Source: Phycisphaera mikurensis (GTDB taxonomy: Bacteria > Planctomycetota > Phycisphaerae > UBA1845). From it: DNA of 44,489 nucleotides. How positions within the stretch are numbered: position 1 is the stretch's first letter; each line of letters begins with the position of its first letter. Positions 8,034 to 16,553 of this stretch are shown piece by piece. A model generated the notes under the pieces. That model did not search any database and was not told the origin of the DNA. It worked only from the letters and a program-made list of their open reading frames with translations. Position numbers and translations under genes: made by a program. The DNA is taken from assembly GCA_005240095.1 (NCBI GenBank), contig SBAX01000414.1, positions 1-44,489 of the forward strand. Direction: 5' to 3'.

Positions 8034-8452
8034 CTCCCCCTCCCGAAAATGTCACAGCCCTAAGGAAGCGCGATCATGTCGCACACACCAGGCCGCGAGC
8101 GAATAGTTATTCTCTGCTGGCTCGGCGCGCAAAGCCCAAGCCGTCAATTCCCTGCACCTCCCTGCAATCTCCCCTCAACCACCCAACGACGATGTGCCTA
8201 CCCAGGAACCCGCTCCGACCGGCCAGTCCAAACCGGGCTCCTCGGCGGTTTTGTGAGCCGCATATTACCCACACGTCTTGCGGGCTGTCAACTAGAATTC
8301 TCCTAAATTCTCAAGTTTTTTCTATTACCCGAATCTACGTGTTTCCCCAGGCGTGGTCCAACTCGCCCCCGTCCGGCTGGGCCGCTCAGTGACCAAAACG
8401 GCTCTCCGGCTGTCTGGCGCGCCGCAGATTTCACAGGCTGTGAGATATTGAC
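8034..8452. other. Intergenic region between convergent genes, no gene recognised
   Basis: About 420 bases between the terminator and the smc stop codon. The short open frames here have no ribosome-binding sites or recognisable protein character. A relatively AT-rich stretch occurs around 8290-8345. I see no RNA gene or repeat shared with the rest of the window. Confidence 0.4.
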
Positions 8453-11400
8453 CTAGGCGACTTGGGCTTCGCCGAGCTGCACGCTCACCCGAGTGGATAC
8501 GCCCGGCTCCTGCATGGTGATGCCGTAGAGGCGGTCGCCGATGCTCATGGTCCGTTTGGAGTGGGTGATGATGATGAACTGCGATTCGCTGACGAACTCC
8601 TTGACGATGCGGTTGAAGCGTTCGTTGTTGGCTTCGTCCAGGGCGGCATCGACCTCGTCGAGAATCGCGAACGGCGCCGGACGCGTCTTGAAGATGCTCA
8701 TGAGCAGGGCGATGGCGGTCATGGATTTCTCGCCGCCGGACATCAGGGAGATGGCCTGCAACTCCTTGCCGGGGGGCTGAGCGACGATCTCGATGCCGCA
8801 ATCGAGGATGTTTTCGAGATCTTCGAGGATGATATCCGCCCGCCCGCCGCCGAAGAGCTTGCGGAAGAGAGCGCGGAAGTTCTCGCGAATCTGCTCGAAG
8901 GCCGTGCGGAAGCGCTCCTTGGATTCGTCGTTGAGCCGGGCGATGAGTTGCTCGAGCTGGCGCTGCGATTCGGTGAGGTCGTTGCGCTGGCTGGTGAGGA
9001 AATTGTGCCGCTGCTCGAGCTCTTCCAGTTCGGTGATGGCATCGAGATTGACGTTGCCGAGGCGCTCCATCTTTCCGCGGAGCTCGGCGATCTCCGCCTC
9101 CACCTGCTCCCAGTTCTGTTCCTGATGCTCATACTCCGCGTAGCGCTCGGCGAGGTTCACGCCGAGTTCGTCGGCGATGCGGGCGGTGAGCTCATCGCGG
9201 CGGACGTTGGTCTGGGCGAGGGACATCTGATGCTCGTGCAATTGAGCCTCGACGGTGGAAAGCTGGGATCGGGCCGTCTTGACCTGATGCCCGACGGATT
9301 CGAGATTGACGCGCAGCTTGTCGCGCTGCTCGCGAAGCTGTCGAGAAGAGTCCTCCAGCACGGCCAGCTCCTCGGTGAGCTTTGCTGATTGCTCGCGGGC
9401 GGCGGTGATGGTGTTCTGGGCATCGGCGATTCGGGCTTCGCATTGCTCTACATCGTGCTTTGCCGCGACGACTGAGCTTTCCAGCTCGTGGATGGTCCTG
9501 CGGAGAGCGTTGATGGTCTCGGCCGCGGCGGCGCGCTTCTCGGTGAGCTGACCCAGCGAAATCTTCGCCTGGGTGACCTGCTCCTGGAGTTCACGGCGGG
9601 CGGCAACGACTGAGTCGATCCGCTGCTGGTGCTGGGCAACTCGGTGCTCGCGCTCCTTGTTTTCTTTCTCCAGAGCCTCCAGGGAGCGCCCTCCCTCGGC
9701 GCTTTTTTCCAGCACTTCGTTGATCTGCTGCTCGATGAAGGCGACCTCCTGGGCGATCAGAGGCTGCTCGTGGGTGAGGCGCTGGACGGTCTCGACGAGG
9801 TTCTGCAGGGCGGCGTTGGCCTCCACCCGGGCGGTGCTGGACTCGTAGATGGCGGCGCGAAGCTCCTGCTGAAGCGCTTCCAGGTGCCCTGCCTCGGCTT
9901 GGGTGCGGTTGAGCTGGTCGGCCAAGGTCACGATGCGCTCGTCAATCTCGAGGAGCTGGGCGTCGATGTCGCGGAGCTCGCTCTTTCGGGAGATCAGCCC
10001 CGCGGTTGAACCCGGCGGACCCAGGCGGATGCGGCCGTCGGCTTCGAGCACCTCCCCGCGGAGAGTGACGAAGCGATGGCCGGACACGTCCATCTTCGCC
10101 ATCACTCGGGCATGGGTGAGGGTCTGCACAATCACGGTCTTGCCGAGCAGGTGCCGGGCGATGGGAAGATGTTCTTCAGCGACGCGCACCACATTGATTG
10201 CGGCGGCGACGAACCCATCCTGTCCCGAGAAATCGCGGGGGTTGACCACCGGCGGCAGGCGATCTTCGCAGAGCACCGTCAGGCGGCCCGGCAGGTCTGC
10301 GAAAACGTCCGGTGAGGCAAGGAACGATTCGCTATCTCGAACCACGAGGCACTGGTCGGATTCACCCAACGCCGCTTCGATGATCTTCGCAAAGCGCACG
10401 TCGGTATCGATGAGGTCCGCGACGAGGCCCACGACGCCGGCCAGGGCCTCGGGTCGATCGCCGCGCTCTTTGTCGTCGAGGATTTTTCGCACGCCGGCGC
10501 CGACGCCGTCCATCTTCCGCTGCAGGTCGTGCAGCAGCTCCCGCCGCGAGACCATGGCGCTGCGCCGCTCCTTGGAGTGGGCCAGCTCGTCCACTAGGCG
10601 CTGGCGCATCTCGCTGACGCGGGCGGCCTCGAGCTTCTTCTCCTCGAGCTTGCGGGTTTCCTGGCTGATCAGGGACTCGACCTCGCGGACGCGGTGTTCC
10701 AGTTCGGCCTTCTGCCGCAGGGCGGTTTCCAGCTCCGAGTGAACCTGCACGTCACGCAGCGAGAGGCGCCCCTTCTGTCCCACGAGCGATTCGCGGTGGG
10801 TGTTGAGGCGGATGATCTCGTTGTGCGTCTGGGCGCTTTTTCGCAGAAGGTCGATGATGCCGGCTTTCTCGTCCTCCAGGACCGCCTGCGCTTCGGTCAG
10901 GTCGCGGGCGGCGGCGCGATCCTTCTCGTTCAATTCGGCGATGCGGTGGTGCAGGTCGTGGGTCTCGTGCTGCAGGGCGACGGCGCTCTCCTGCACGTGG
11001 GCGAGTTCGCTGCGGGCGTCTTCGTGCCGGCGCGAGTCTCCCTCCAGGCGCTCCTGAGCGCGCTCCTTTTGCGTCCGCTGCTCATCCACTCGCCGCTGCG
11101 AGGATTCGATGCGTTCTTCCTGGGCGGCAAGGCTCGACTTGGTGCGAACCAGGTCGTTATCGACGTGGTTGATCTCCTCGCCGAGGCGGTCGATTTCAAT
11201 GGTCAGCTGACTTTCGGAAGCCTCGTGGCGGTCGATCTCGGTGCGCAGTTCGGTGATGCGATCGCCGCATTGCTGGGCCTCCCGCGTGAATTGGGCGATC
11301 TGCTCGGTGAAGCGGTGATACTCGGCCATGGCGTAGCTGGAGCGCAGCTCGCTGAGCCGGGCCTGGTATTCCTTGTAGCTGCGGGCCTTGCCGGCCTGGA

Positions 11401-12019
11401 GTTTGACGCTGCGGAGGCGCTTCTCCAGCTCCTCGATGACGTCGGCCACGCGGAGCAGGTTCTGGGCGGTGCGCTCCAGACGCCGCTCGGCTTCCCGCTT
11501 GCGGGCCTTGTATTTGCTGATCCCCGCGGCTTCTTCGAAGATGATCCGGCGATCCTGGGGGCTGCTTTGCAGAAGCTGATCCACCCGCCCCTGCTCGATC
11601 ACGGAGTAGGCATCGACGCCCACGCCCGTGTCCATGAACAATTCGCGGATGTCCTTGAGGCGGGCGACGTCATTGTTGAGCAGGTATTCGCTCTCGCCGG
11701 AGCGATAGAGCTTCCGCGAGACGGTGATTTCCGGCTGCTCAACGGGCAGGCTGTGGTCGGTGTTTTCGAAGACCAGATCGACCTGAGCGACGCTGCTGCT
11801 CTTTCTGGTGCTGGAGCCGTTGAAGATCATGTCGGCCATCTGCCGGCCGCGGAGGGAACGGGCGGACTGTTCGCCGAGAACCCACTTGAAGGCATCGACG
11901 ACGTTGCTCTTGCCGCAGCCGTTGGGGCCGACGATGCAGGTGACCCCCGGCCCGAAGTCGAAGTCCACGGGATCGGCGAAGCTCTTGAATCCGCTGACGG
12001 TTACGCGTTTCAGGTACAT
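8453..12019 (-). CDS. smc: Chromosome segregation protein SMC
   Basis: The 1188-residue length is typical of bacterial SMC, the ATPase that, with ScpA and ScpB, organises and segregates the chromosome. The N-terminal head has the start MYLKRVTVSGFKSFAD and Walker A GPNGCGKSN at residues 31-39. Long coiled coils flank a hinge at roughly residues 510-660 (including a GRIRLGPPGSTAG segment). The C-terminal head carries the signature MSGGEKSMTA and Walker B FAILDEVDAALDEAN, so both ATPase halves look intact. GGGAGG about ten bases before the ATG supports the start. The first residue of the usual LSGGE signature is Met here. scpA and scpB are not adjacent. Confidence 0.97.
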   Translation of the reverse strand: MYLKRVTVSGFKSFADPVDFDFGPGVTCIVGPNGCGKSNVVDAFKWVLGEQSARSLRGRQMADMIFNGSSTRKSSSVAQVDLVFENTDHSLPVEQPEITVSRKLYRSGESEYLLNNDVARLKDIRELFMDTGVGVDAYSVIEQGRVDQLLQSSPQDRRIIFEEAAGISKYKARKREAERRLERTAQNLLRVADVIEELEKRLRSVKLQAGKARSYKEYQARLSELRSSYAMAEYHRFTEQIAQFTREAQQCGDRITELRTEIDRHEASESQLTIEIDRLGEEINHVDNDLVRTKSSLAAQEERIESSQRRVDEQRTQKERAQERLEGDSRRHEDARSELAHVQESAVALQHETHDLHHRIAELNEKDRAAARDLTEAQAVLEDEKAGIIDLLRKSAQTHNEIIRLNTHRESLVGQKGRLSLRDVQVHSELETALRQKAELEHRVREVESLISQETRKLEEKKLEAARVSEMRQRLVDELAHSKERRSAMVSRRELLHDLQRKMDGVGAGVRKILDDKERGDRPEALAGVVGLVADLIDTDVRFAKIIEAALGESDQCLVVRDSESFLASPDVFADLPGRLTVLCEDRLPPVVNPRDFSGQDGFVAAAINVVRVAEEHLPIARHLLGKTVIVQTLTHARVMAKMDVSGHRFVTLRGEVLEADGRIRLGPPGSTAGLISRKSELRDIDAQLLEIDERIVTLADQLNRTQAEAGHLEALQQELRAAIYESSTARVEANAALQNLVETVQRLTHEQPLIAQEVAFIEQQINEVLEKSAEGGRSLEALEKENKEREHRVAQHQQRIDSVVAARRELQEQVTQAKISLGQLTEKRAAAAETINALRRTIHELESSVVAAKHDVEQCEARIADAQNTITAAREQSAKLTEELAVLEDSSRQLREQRDKLRVNLESVGHQVKTARSQLSTVEAQLHEHQMSLAQTNVRRDELTARIADELGVNLAERYAEYEHQEQNWEQVEAEIAELRGKMERLGNVNLDAITELEELEQRHNFLTSQRNDLTESQRQLEQLIARLNDESKERFRTAFEQIRENFRALFRKLFGGGRADIILEDLENILDCGIEIVAQPPGKELQAISLMSGGEKSMTAIALLMSIFKTRPAPFAILDEVDAALDEANNERFNRIVKEFVSESQFIIITHSKRTMSIGDRLYGITMQEPGVSTRVSVQLGEAQVA

Positions 12020-12190
12020 GGATTTGGCAACCTCCCTGTGCCCCGTGGACCGCCCTCCGTGGCGGCGACATCAGAGACTTTGGCCTCGCTTCCCGCGGGC
12101 TGCCCGAGTTTCGACGACATTAGCAGATCGGCCGCTCCGGGGCAAACCCCGCAGAGAAACAGACCGGCGACGCCCCCGGGGCAAGCCGCT

Positions 12191-14131
12191 ATGATCCGCA
12201 TCATGCCCGTGCGCCGCCCGAACGCGCCCAAATCGTCCAAGAAGGGCCGTCCTGCGCGTTCGAGGCCGCGGAGCAAGAGCGCTTCCCGCGCGGCGGCGCC
12301 GGACTACAAGAGCCTCTACGAGGCTGCGGCGGACGGCGTTCTGGTGTTTGACGCCGAGGGGCGCTACCTCCACGCCAATCCGGCCACCAGCCGTCTGACG
12401 GGGTATTCCCTCAAGGAACTCCAGCAGATGCGGATCGGGGACCTGACCCTGCCCATCCAGCGGGGCATTGCCCACGCCGCCTTCGGCGAGCTGGTGCGCC
12501 AGGACGGGCCGCTGAAGGTGGACCGCGTCGTGCGGCGGAAGGATGGCGCGCTGATCCGCGTGGAGGTCAACGCCGCTGCCACGGGCAACGGTACGTATGT
12601 GGCAGTCCTGCGTGACGTGAGCAACCGGACGGGCCCCGAGGCTCAGTTGACGGCGGCCTTGGAAGCCTACAGCACGCTCGTCGATCTCTGTAACGCGGCG
12701 GTCATCTCGGCAGGGAGGGACGCTCGAGTGCGGTCCTGGAACCCCGGGGCCCAGCAGCTATTCGGCTACACCGCTGCCGAGGCCATTGGAATGCCCATCA
12801 ACGAACTGATGCACCCCTCGTTTCGCGAACAGCACGCCAAGGCGTTCGCTCGCCACTTGCAGAATGGGGCTCCGGCACCGTTCCACCGGATTCTTTATGG
12901 CGACGCGGTTCGCAGGGACGGGCGCACGGTGCCGGTGGAGGTTTCGCTCGGCGTGGGCCGCCCGGGGTCCGATCCGTTCGTGACCGCGGTCATCCGGGAC
13001 ACGTCCGAACACCATGCGGTCGTGGAGAGGCTCAACGACACGCTTCAGCAACTCTGCTTCCACGTGGAGCGCATGCCCCTGGCCTATGTTGTGTGGGATA
13101 CGGACTTTCGGATCGTGGAATGGAATCCTGCGGCGGAGCGCGTCTTCGGATACTCCCGGGAGGAGGTCCTGGGGCGACATCCCTTCGACCTCATCGTGCC
13201 CGAGGACGCGAGAACGGCGGTGCGGCAGGTGTGGGACGAGCTACTGTCCGGTGAAACGTCCAGTCACTCCATCAATCCCAACGTCCGCAAGGACGGAGCG
13301 CGGCTGATCTGCGAGTGGTTCAACACGCCGCTTCGCGATTCCTCCGGGCACGTCCGCGGCGTGGCCTCCATGGCCCGGGACATGACCGAACACGAGGCCA
13401 TGGAGTCGCGCATCCGTGACGCCCAGAAGCTTGAGAGCCTCGGCGTATTGGCAGGGGGCGTGGCGCACGATTTTAACAGTGCCCTGATGGTCATCATGGG
13501 CAACGCCGCGCTCTTGCGATCCAGCAAGGGGCTCCCGCCCCGCGCCCTGGCCCACATTGAGCTCATTGAGGATGCCGGCAGCCGCGCCAGCCTGCTCATC
13601 AAGCACCTGCTGGCCTACGCCCGGACCGGTCGGCACAACCCCCAGCCGACCGACTTGAATGCCATCGTGCAGAGTTCGCTGGCCTTTGTGCAGTCTTCGC
13701 TGGGAAAGAACTATCCGGTGGATTTGCAGCTTGCCGGGGAGCTGGACCTCATTCGCGCCGACCGCGGTCAGGTTGAGCAGGTGCTGCTGAACCTGTGCCT
13801 CAACGCCATGCAGGCCATGCCCAAAGGAGGAACCATCACTATCGCGACGAGGAAGGCCGTGCTGTCCGGGGCCGAGGCGGCGCGGTGCGTGCCTTATGAC
13901 GCTCGTCCCGGGCGCTATGCGGAGCTGATCGTGGCGGATACGGGCGGGGGCATGGATGAAACGACGCAGGCCAAGATCTTCGATCCCTTCTTCACTACCA
14001 AGCCGGAGGGGCACGGCCTGGGCCTGGCGGCCGTTCTGGGAATCCTACGCCAGCATCACGGCGCCGCCCGAGTCGAATCCCAGGTCGGCAAGGGAACCAG
14101 GATGCACATCTATTTTCCGGTGCAGAGCTAA
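12191..14131 (+). CDS. Soluble triple-PAS sensor histidine kinase
   Basis: The 646-residue protein starts with a basic, low-complexity N-terminus, then three PAS domains at about residues 40-150, 160-280 and 290-410 (each with a GY-S/T-x-x-E type core such as LTGYSLKEL, LFGYTAAEA and VFGYSREEV). A HisKA domain follows, with the H-box GGVAHDFNS (His426). The HATPase domain has the N box NLCLNAMQAM, G1 DTGGGM and G2 GHGLGLA. No transmembrane helix is seen, so it senses a cytoplasmic signal, perhaps through a cofactor bound to a PAS domain. There is no C-terminal receiver. The ATG at 12203 is an alternative start, and neither has a clear SD. It is divergent from smc. The nearby sigma-54 regulator is a plausible but unproven partner. 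Confidence 0.9.
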   Translation: MIRIMPVRRPNAPKSSKKGRPARSRPRSKSASRAAAPDYKSLYEAAADGVLVFDAEGRYLHANPATSRLTGYSLKELQQMRIGDLTLPIQRGIAHAAFGELVRQDGPLKVDRVVRRKDGALIRVEVNAAATGNGTYVAVLRDVSNRTGPEAQLTAALEAYSTLVDLCNAAVISAGRDARVRSWNPGAQQLFGYTAAEAIGMPINELMHPSFREQHAKAFARHLQNGAPAPFHRILYGDAVRRDGRTVPVEVSLGVGRPGSDPFVTAVIRDTSEHHAVVERLNDTLQQLCFHVERMPLAYVVWDTDFRIVEWNPAAERVFGYSREEVLGRHPFDLIVPEDARTAVRQVWDELLSGETSSHSINPNVRKDGARLICEWFNTPLRDSSGHVRGVASMARDMTEHEAMESRIRDAQKLESLGVLAGGVAHDFNSALMVIMGNAALLRSSKGLPPRALAHIELIEDAGSRASLLIKHLLAYARTGRHNPQPTDLNAIVQSSLAFVQSSLGKNYPVDLQLAGELDLIRADRGQVEQVLLNLCLNAMQAMPKGGTITIATRKAVLSGAEAARCVPYDARPGRYAELIVADTGGGMDETTQAKIFDPFFTTKPEGHGLGLAAVLGILRQHHGAARVESQVGKGTRMHIYFPVQS

Positions 14132-14201
14132 GCATGGGTGAATCGCGAGCGGAGCGCCTCTCGTGTGTGTCCATGTCGAATGTCCAGTCTCTCGCGGTCA
14201 C

Positions 14202-14300
14202 GAGTGCGACCCTTTCAGGTCGGGATGGCGCGCGGGAGGTCCGGGGGCGGCGCTGCGCTTGCCCCCGGCTACTTTAGCGCAGGCTTTCAGCCTGCTCGTC
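14202..14300 (+). repeat. About 100-bp dispersed repeat, copy 2
   Basis: This copy has the same three palindromic blocks as 6004-6108: GCGACCCTTTCAGGTCG, GGGGGCGGCGCTGCGCTTGCCCCC, and GCAGGCTTTCAGCCTGC. It lies between the stop codons of the convergent histidine kinase and AhpD-like genes. Confidence 0.75.
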
Positions 14301-14355
14301 CTCTTCATGAGCCACCTGCTTACCTAAGGAGGCAGAGGTGCTACTGACTCGCCGC

Positions 14356-14895
14356 TCACATTCCCTCTTCGAGGTCTACGCCGAGGCCGTCGGCGACGCG
14401 GTTGATGTAATTGAAATAGGCGATCACCTGCGTGGCGTCGTGAATGGCCCTGTCATTGAGCCCCACGGCGCGGAGGCGCTCCACGTCCGCCCGACTCATA
14501 GACTGCGGCGCCCGGGTGAGCTTGATGGCATGATCGCACAGTGCCCGATCGACCTCGCTCAGCGCCGCCTTGGTGTAATCCGTCTTGATGGCTTGGACCA
14601 GTCGATCGTCGTGGACCTCCGACCGGAGGTCGTAGGAATGAGCTTCCGTTCAGTAGTGACAGTGGTTGGCCCGCGAGACTACGACGGCCAGCATCTCCCG
14701 CTGGGCTCTGGTCTGCGGCGACTCGCCGCGCACCGTGGCGACATAGAGATCGAGCATCTCCTGCAAGGCGGCCGGGTTCTGGCTTTGAATCTTGAGGATG
14801 TTGTAGACCCGGCCGGCGCGTTTGCGGGCGGCTTCGTAGATCTCCGCCAGACGCCCGGTGGCCTCGTTTTCTGCGAACGTTCGAATCCATGCCAT
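14356..14895 (-). CDS. AhpD-like peroxidase-related protein, probable selenoprotein (CHYU motif)
   Basis: The 179-residue product belongs to the carboxymuconolactone decarboxylase/AhpD fold, 'uncharacterised peroxidase-related enzyme' group. The family start MAWIRTF..EATGRLAEIY is followed by VYNILKIQSQNPAAL and then VVSRANHCHY. A TGA at 14652-14650 comes next, then TEAHSYDLRSE in the same phase, continuing to VIAYFNYINRVADGLGV and a second TGA stop at 14356. Family members read CHYC at the redox site, so the UGA replaces the second Cys, giving Cys79-His-Tyr-Sec82 with the conserved downstream His. The 97 residues after the UGA match the family's C-terminal half, and a SECIS-like hairpin follows. 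It would reduce peroxides or partner peroxiredoxins. It lies downstream of the sigma-54 regulator. Confidence 0.85.
14614..14652 (-). promoter_or_regulatory. Putative bacterial SECIS element of the AhpD-like gene
   Basis: On the minus strand, after the UGA (14652-14650) come 18 bases and then GACCTCCGGTCGGAGGTC (14631-14614). This is a perfect 7-bp stem GACCTCC/GGAGGTC with the four-base loop GGTC. The loop starts 26 bases after the UGA and begins with GG. Spacing, stem and loop all fit the bacterial SECIS pattern. Confidence 0.75.
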
Positions 14896-14934
14896 GGCGC
14901 AAGCCTATGCCCAGCGCCGTCGGGGTTCAAGAAG

Positions 14935-15038
14935 CCCTCACCCCTGCCCCTCTCCCGAGGTGAGAGGGGAACGGCTCGGCGGTGGGCCTAAGGCGGATCG
15001 CCCTCCCAGTACGGCTCGGCGGGAGCCTCGCCCTCCCC
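14935..15038 (+). repeat. Composite dispersed repeat with two GGCTC elements
   Basis: Positions 14935-14970 are the pyrimidine/purine inverted repeat (CCCTCACCCC, CTCTCCCGAGGTGAGAGGGG). A diverged GGCTC element follows at 14971-15008 and an intact one (CGGCTCGGCGGGAGCCTCG) at about 15011-15038. The order matches 782-843. It lies between the AhpD-like gene and the sigma-54 regulator and could act as a hairpin after the latter. Confidence 0.7.
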
Positions 15039-15040
15039 GT

Positions 15041-16417
15041 TCAGGGGATGCCGTATTCGCGGAGTTTGCGGTAGAGCGTGCGGGCGCCGATGCCTAAGGC
15101 CTTGGCAGTTTTTTCGCGATTGCCGCCGAACATGCGCAGGGTGTTCATGATATGCAGCCGTTCCACGTCGGCCATGGTCATGCCTGCGAGGTTGGGCGGA
15201 CCCATGCGGACAATGTCGGTGGATGCGCGCAAGTGTTCGGGGAGGTCATCGACTTCGAGGATCGGGCCTTCAGCTTCCAGGCACATGCGCATGATGACGT
15301 TGCGGAGCTCGCGGACGTTGCCGGGCCAGTTGTAGTTCATCAGCTTGCGCATGACTTCCGAGGAGACGCCAGTGAACTCCGAGCCGTGCTCGGCGTTGGC
15401 CTGGGCGATGAAGCGATGGGTGAGCACGGGGATGTCCTCGCGTCGCTGGCGGAGGGGAGGCAGGCGGATCGCCGCGTGGGCATGCAGGCGATAGAAGAGG
15501 TCCTCACGGAAGAGGCCCTGGCGGACCAGTTCGCCAAGGTCGTGGTTGGTGGCGGCCACGAAACGCACGTCGAAGTACTCCGTGTCGTTGGTTCCCACGC
15601 GCATGACTTCGCCGGTTTCCAGGGTGCGGAGGAGCTTGGCTTGCATGGGCAGGGGCATGTCGCCGATTTCGTCGAGGAAGAGCGTGCCGCGGTCGGCGGC
15701 GGCCACCAGACCTTTGCGGTCGGCGATGGCCCCGGTGAAGGCGCCTTTGACGTGGCCGAAAAGCTCACTCTCCAGCAGCGTTTCGCTGACTGCGGCACAG
15801 TTGAGGAGCTTGAAGGGCTTGCCCGCGCGGGGGGAATTCTGGTGGATGGCCTGGGCGAAAAGTTCCTTCCCGGTGCCGGTCTCGCCGACGATGAGCACGG
15901 TGCTCTTGCTGCGGGCGATTTTCTTGATGCGCTTGATCTCCCGATGGATGGCATCGGAAGTCCCGATGATGCCGGAGAATTCGAAGGCTTTGTCGGCCTG
16001 CTCGCGGAGGAGCCGGGCGTCGCGGGCGGCGAGGGCCTGCTTGGCGGCGCGCCCCACCTTGTCGCGAAGCACGTCGATGTCGATGGGCTTGATGAGATAG
16101 TCGTAGGCGCGGTGCTGGTTGTCGCGGCTGAGGGCCTCGCGGGCGAGTTCTTCGCTGCCGTAGGCGGTGATGAGGATGACTTCGCTATCCGGGTTCTTCG
16201 TCTTGGCCTCGCGGAGGACATCCATGCCGTTGACGCTGCCGCCGAGCTTGTAGTCGGTGATGACCACGTCGGGCGGACGGTGGCGAACGCTCTCGATGGC
16301 CTGCTGGCCGTTTTCGACGACGTTGCAGGCGTATTTGGAGCGGGAGAGGGCCTCGGCGATGGCCTCGCCGTGGGCCCGCTCATCTTCGACGATCAGTACA
16401 AAGGCCGTGTCTGCCAT
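15041..16417 (-). CDS. Sigma-54-dependent response regulator (NtrC family)
   Basis: The 458-residue protein has the classical three-domain order. The receiver domain at residues 1-125 has acidic residues E11-D12, phospho-acceptor Asp55 in VVITDYKLGG, and a KP-type Lys in YLIKPID. The AAA+ sigma-54 activation domain at about 150-385 shows Walker A GETGTGKE, the sigma-54-contacting GAFTGA loop, Walker B TLFLDEIGD and an RLHAHAAIRLPPLRQR region. A C-terminal Fis-type helix-turn-helix is at about 415-455 (NREKTAKALGIGARTLYRKL). It should activate sigma-54 promoters when phosphorylated. I found no convincing -24/-12 promoter in the window. The histidine kinase at 12191-14131 is a candidate partner, though not adjacent. 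The ATG at 16417 lacks a clear SD. Confidence 0.95.
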   Translation of the reverse strand: MADTAFVLIVEDERAHGEAIAEALSRSKYACNVVENGQQAIESVRHRPPDVVITDYKLGGSVNGMDVLREAKTKNPDSEVILITAYGSEELAREALSRDNQHRAYDYLIKPIDIDVLRDKVGRAAKQALAARDARLLREQADKAFEFSGIIGTSDAIHREIKRIKKIARSKSTVLIVGETGTGKELFAQAIHQNSPRAGKPFKLLNCAAVSETLLESELFGHVKGAFTGAIADRKGLVAAADRGTLFLDEIGDMPLPMQAKLLRTLETGEVMRVGTNDTEYFDVRFVAATNHDLGELVRQGLFREDLFYRLHAHAAIRLPPLRQRREDIPVLTHRFIAQANAEHGSEFTGVSSEVMRKLMNYNWPGNVRELRNVIMRMCLEAEGPILEVDDLPEHLRASTDIVRMGPPNLAGMTMADVERLHIMNTLRMFGGNREKTAKALGIGARTLYRKLREYGIP

Positions 16418-16468
16418 AACGTAGGCGTCAAAAACCGCCGCTTCCGCTGAATGTCGGCTCCAGTCTCG

Positions 16469-16498
16469 TTGTACCGGACCCGGCAAGACCAGTATACT
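16469..16498 (+). promoter_or_regulatory. Putative sigma-70-type promoter of the first tandem surface-protein gene
   Basis: A TTGTAC -35 box (16469-16474) and a TATACT -10 box (16493-16498) are separated by 18 bases. They lie about 55 bases upstream of the ATG at 16554, inside the short gap between two divergent genes. Confidence 0.5.
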
Positions 16499-16553
16499 GG
16501 AGCCCCAGTTCGGGCGTCCAAACATCTCCCCCGTGACGGCGAGGAGAATACCC

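Noticed and set aside
8076..8306. Possible small gene in the gap before smc
   Set aside because: There is no Shine-Dalgarno sequence, no recognisable protein character, and it lies between two convergent genes with a terminator.
10694..12190. Long open frame antisense to smc joined to the histidine kinase
   Set aside because: The 5' part lies opposite the smc gene and has no protein features; the kinase has its own ATGs at 12191 and 12203. High GC content produces such shadow frames.
14453..14902. Open frame in another frame over the AhpD-like gene
   Set aside because: It has no family features, whereas the frame read through the UGA matches the AhpD-like family on both sides.
16400..16553. 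Sigma-54 (-24/-12) promoter near the NtrC-type regulator
   Set aside because: No GG-N10-GC pattern of acceptable quality was found; the sequence fits a sigma-70-type promoter better.
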